64,000 nucleotides of DNA from Saliphagus infecundisoli (GTDB taxonomy: Archaea; Halobacteriota; Halobacteria; Halobacteriales; Natrialbaceae), in contig NZ_JAIWHV010000001.1 of the NCBI RefSeq assembly GCF_020177375.1, positions 782,774 through 846,773 on the forward strand, read 5' to 3'. The translations under genes were made by a program, and so were the position numbers. The notes beneath the pieces were generated by a model, which saw only the letters and a program-made list of their open reading frames with translations, did not search any database and was not told where the DNA came from. Shown here in pieces: positions 62,097 to 64,000 of the stretch (position 1 is the stretch's first letter; the number at the start of each line of letters is the position of its first letter).

Positions 62097-63227
62097 ATGA
62101 CCGATCGGGAGGGCGACTGGAGCGCCCCGAGCGCCGACGTGTTAGCACGGATCCGCGAGGTCCGGCGAGCGGGTCGGGAGGCGGTGGTCGCCACCGTCGT
62201 CGCCGTCGAGGGAAGCGCCTACCGACGGCCGGGCGCGAAGATGGTCGTCGACCGCGAGGGCGGCGGCTTCGGGCACATCACGGCGGGCTGTCTCGAGAGC
62301 GAGGTCGCCGGACTCGCGAGCGACGTGCTCGCGGCGGGCGAGCCCCGGATCGAGCGCTACGACCTGATGGACGACGAGGGCGACGTCTGGGGGCTCGGCG
62401 TCGGCTGCAACGGGATCATCGACGTCCTCGTCGAGCCCGTAGACGAGCGTTACGACCCGCTGGTTTCCGCAGTCGAAGCCGACGAGCCGATCGCGTCGCT
62501 CACCGTCCTCGACGGCGACCTCCCGCTCGGGACGCGGGCGTACTACCGCGACGGGGAGGTCGAGGGGTCCGTCCCCGGCTGGTTCGCCGACGGGATCGAG
62601 GGGCTCGCGGCGCGCGTGCTCGAGGATGGCGGCAGCGAGAGCGTCGAGGTCGCCGGCGAAGCGGGCGAGGCGACGGTCTTCGTCGACGCGGTCCGGCCCG
62701 ATCCCCGGCTCCTCGTGGTCGGCTCGGGCCACGACGTCGGGCCGGTCGTCGACCTCGCCGAGCGAAACGGGTTTCACACCATCGTCGTCGGCTTCCGCGG
62801 CGGGGTCGATCTCGAATCGCGGTTCCCGGAGGCAAGCGAGCACGTCTCGACCTCGCCCGCCCGGATCGGCGACGACGTCGCCCCGGGGGGGTACGCGGTC
62901 GTGATGACCCACAACTTCGTCGACGACCGGCTCGCGGTCGGCGAACTGCTCGGCCAACTCCCCTACGTCGGGTTGATGGGACCTCCCGAGCGCTTCGAGG
63001 AGATGCGAGACGCCTTCGAGGAGGAGGGTCGCCAGCTCACCGAGGGGGAACTCGAGAGTCTCTACACTCCGGTCGGGCTCGATCTAGGTGCCGGCTCGCC
63101 CTACGGCATCGCGACGAGCATCGTGAGCGAGATCCTGGCGGTTCACAACGGCCGGGAGCCGGCCCACCTCGCCGAGCGCGAGGGCCCGATCCACGACCGG
63201 CGCGAGGCGGAGCTTCCGGGGGAGTAG
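62097..63227 (+). CDS. XdhC/CoxF-family maturation factor
   Basis: The 376-residue protein has an N-terminal XdhC/CoxI domain with TVVAVEGSAYRRPGAKMVVD and HITAGCLESEVAGLASDVL, including the conserved Cys. A C-terminal Rossmann domain (about 210-360) carries LLVVGSGHDVGPVVDLAERN and YVGLMGPPERFEEM. XdhC binds molybdenum cofactor, promotes its sulfuration and delivers it to the hydroxylase. It is the last gene of the cluster 2 unit, 48 bases after coxE. Confidence 0.93.
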   Translation: MTDREGDWSAPSADVLARIREVRRAGREAVVATVVAVEGSAYRRPGAKMVVDREGGGFGHITAGCLESEVAGLASDVLAAGEPRIERYDLMDDEGDVWGLGVGCNGIIDVLVEPVDERYDPLVSAVEADEPIASLTVLDGDLPLGTRAYYRDGEVEGSVPGWFADGIEGLAARVLEDGGSESVEVAGEAGEATVFVDAVRPDPRLLVVGSGHDVGPVVDLAERNGFHTIVVGFRGGVDLESRFPEASEHVSTSPARIGDDVAPGGYAVVMTHNFVDDRLAVGELLGQLPYVGLMGPPERFEEMRDAFEEEGRQLTEGELESLYTPVGLDLGAGSPYGIATSIVSEILAVHNGREPAHLAEREGPIHDRREAELPGE

Positions 63228-63398
63228 TCCGTCGGTAGCGTGTCGTCGAACTCGTCACGACGCGTTGTTCTCTGCTTAGGCCGGATTATCTGCTCCCTTC
63301 AGGTGCGTATTTGCCGTCACCTCTCCGTCGATTCGGAGGTGGGCGTGTTCGGAACGACCAGTTGAAGGTCGTGTTTGCTTGTTGGATAGTGGGTCGAG

Positions 63399-63884
63399 TC
63401 AGCGACTACGATACCGCTTCATAGCTGACGCGCCACCGACGAGAACGAAGAATAAGCCGATGGCGACGACGATGAGCGGCGCGTTCGACGTGTCCTGTTT
63501 TAGAAACGCGGCTCCGGGATTTGCCGGATCAAGGTAGGCAGTAGCGGACTCGTTGACTGAATATTCATCGAGGACAGAACGAGCCTCCGATTCGGTGTCG
63601 TAATTCGGGGAAATAGTTGAGGGGAACACATTCGTGCTTGTGTAGCTTGTTTCTTCGTACTCGTATGTGAAGCGGACTGTTGGGCGGTAGTCCACACCAG
63701 TACTACTCCCGGCTGAAGTCGATTCGACATCGAGTTCGGCGATTTCAGCGTTGACTTCAACAGCATCTGCGACGGCATCGGATTGCTGGGTATAGTCATA
63801 TACTCCGTAGCCGGTCGCTACGAGGCCAATCACCAGCATGATAGCCGCGCCACGAAGTGTACTTGGGCCGTTAGGCCCTACCAA
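63399..63884 (-). CDS. DUF3592-type membrane protein
   Basis: The 161-residue protein has a hydrophobic helix near the N-terminus (IMLVIGLVATGYGVYDY, about 15-31), an extracellular beta-type middle domain and a C-terminal helix (APLIVVAIGLFFVLVGGAS). This is the two-helix DUF3592 plan. No ATG precedes the first helix in-frame; candidate starts are TTG at 63884 (used), TTG at 63974 or ATG at 63839. The gene is distinctly less GC-rich with AT-ending codons (aat, att, gtt), unlike its neighbours. This hints at a recently acquired or accessory segment at the right edge. Confidence 0.65.
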   Translation of the reverse strand: MVGPNGPSTLRGAAIMLVIGLVATGYGVYDYTQQSDAVADAVEVNAEIAELDVESTSAGSSTGVDYRPTVRFTYEYEETSYTSTNVFPSTISPNYDTESEARSVLDEYSVNESATAYLDPANPGAAFLKQDTSNAPLIVVAIGLFFVLVGGASAMKRYRSR

Positions 63885-63950
63885 ACAGAGTGTTGTTTCG
63901 GACGAGCGTAGATCTGTGCGATCAGTGAGATATGGGCGTGAATCACCGTA

Positions 63951-63972
63951 GCGTCGCTGCCAGCAGCGACGC
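63951..63972. repeat. Perfect 10-bp inverted repeat near the right end
   Basis: GCGTCGCTGC (63951-63960) and GCAGCGACGC (63963-63972) are exact complements with a 2-base centre. It lies upstream of the DUF3592-type gene. It could be a hairpin terminator for a gene beyond the window, an operator, or an element end. Confidence 0.5.
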
Positions 63973-64000
63973 AACTACTCATGTTTTGGAACGTTGGTGC

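Noticed and set aside
63318..63341. CACCTC...GGAGGTG dyad after the XdhC gene as a terminator
   Set aside because: The arms are imperfect, the loop is long and no T run follows; evidence is too weak to call.

Overview
The window is a dense stretch of chromosome from an extremely halophilic archaeon (class Halobacteria). The evidence is very high GC, strongly acidic proteomes, many starts about 25-30 bases downstream of TATA-like boxes (leaderless style), twin-arginine lipoproteins, archaeal topoisomerase VI beside bacterial-type gyrase, aIF5A, Pth2, Get3/ArsA and HxlR/PadR/DtxR-type regulators. The genus cannot be fixed from sequence reading alone. I see no tRNA, rRNA, CRISPR array or insertion sequence. 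No gap between genes exceeds 300 bases; the longest is 10106-10389.

Layout. 1-3.2 kb: a membrane protein fragment, an alpha/beta hydrolase, Pth2, a Yip1-like membrane protein and dCTP deaminase. 3.2-13 kb: surface-glycan genes (GT2 glycosyltransferase, a frame-broken phosphodiesterase, WbqC with a coiled-coil insert, PIG-L deacetylase, UDP-sugar dehydrogenase and epimerase) plus a GH18 Tat lipoprotein; a flippase lies further on at 18.9 kb. 12.9-18.4 kb: a ThiN-type regulator, a methyltransferase, a thioesterase, a tandem SagB-like nitroreductase and the thiamine thiazole synthase Thi4. 22.8-30.9 kb: top6A-top6B transcribed divergently from gyrB-gyrA. 31-38.9 kb: two regulators (one DtxR type with a clear operator), arginase, NDH-2, small membrane and redox proteins, purD. 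39-42.8 kb: a three-subunit molybdenum hydroxylase (S-M-L). 42.8-46.6 kb: thyA-folA, a PadR regulator, an AN1 zinc finger-rhomboid fusion and endonuclease V. 46.7-53.3 kb: SDR, membrane proteins, Get3/ArsA, aIF5A with its agmatinase partner, an aminotransferase. 53.4-63.2 kb: a second molybdenum hydroxylase locus with its own maturation genes (MocA-like, MoeA, then L, CoxG, S, M, CoxD, CoxE, XdhC). The right end holds a less GC-rich DUF3592-type gene.

The most notable points: two paralogous CoxL-type molybdenum hydroxylases of the form-II (YRGAGR) class, only one with local maturation factors; three genes-worth of reading-frame breaks that are each repaired by adding one base to a homopolymer, which suggests undercalled runs in the assembly (or true phase-variable or decaying genes); and several well-placed inverted repeats at promoters (DtxR, HxlR, coxL, ndh) that look like operators.
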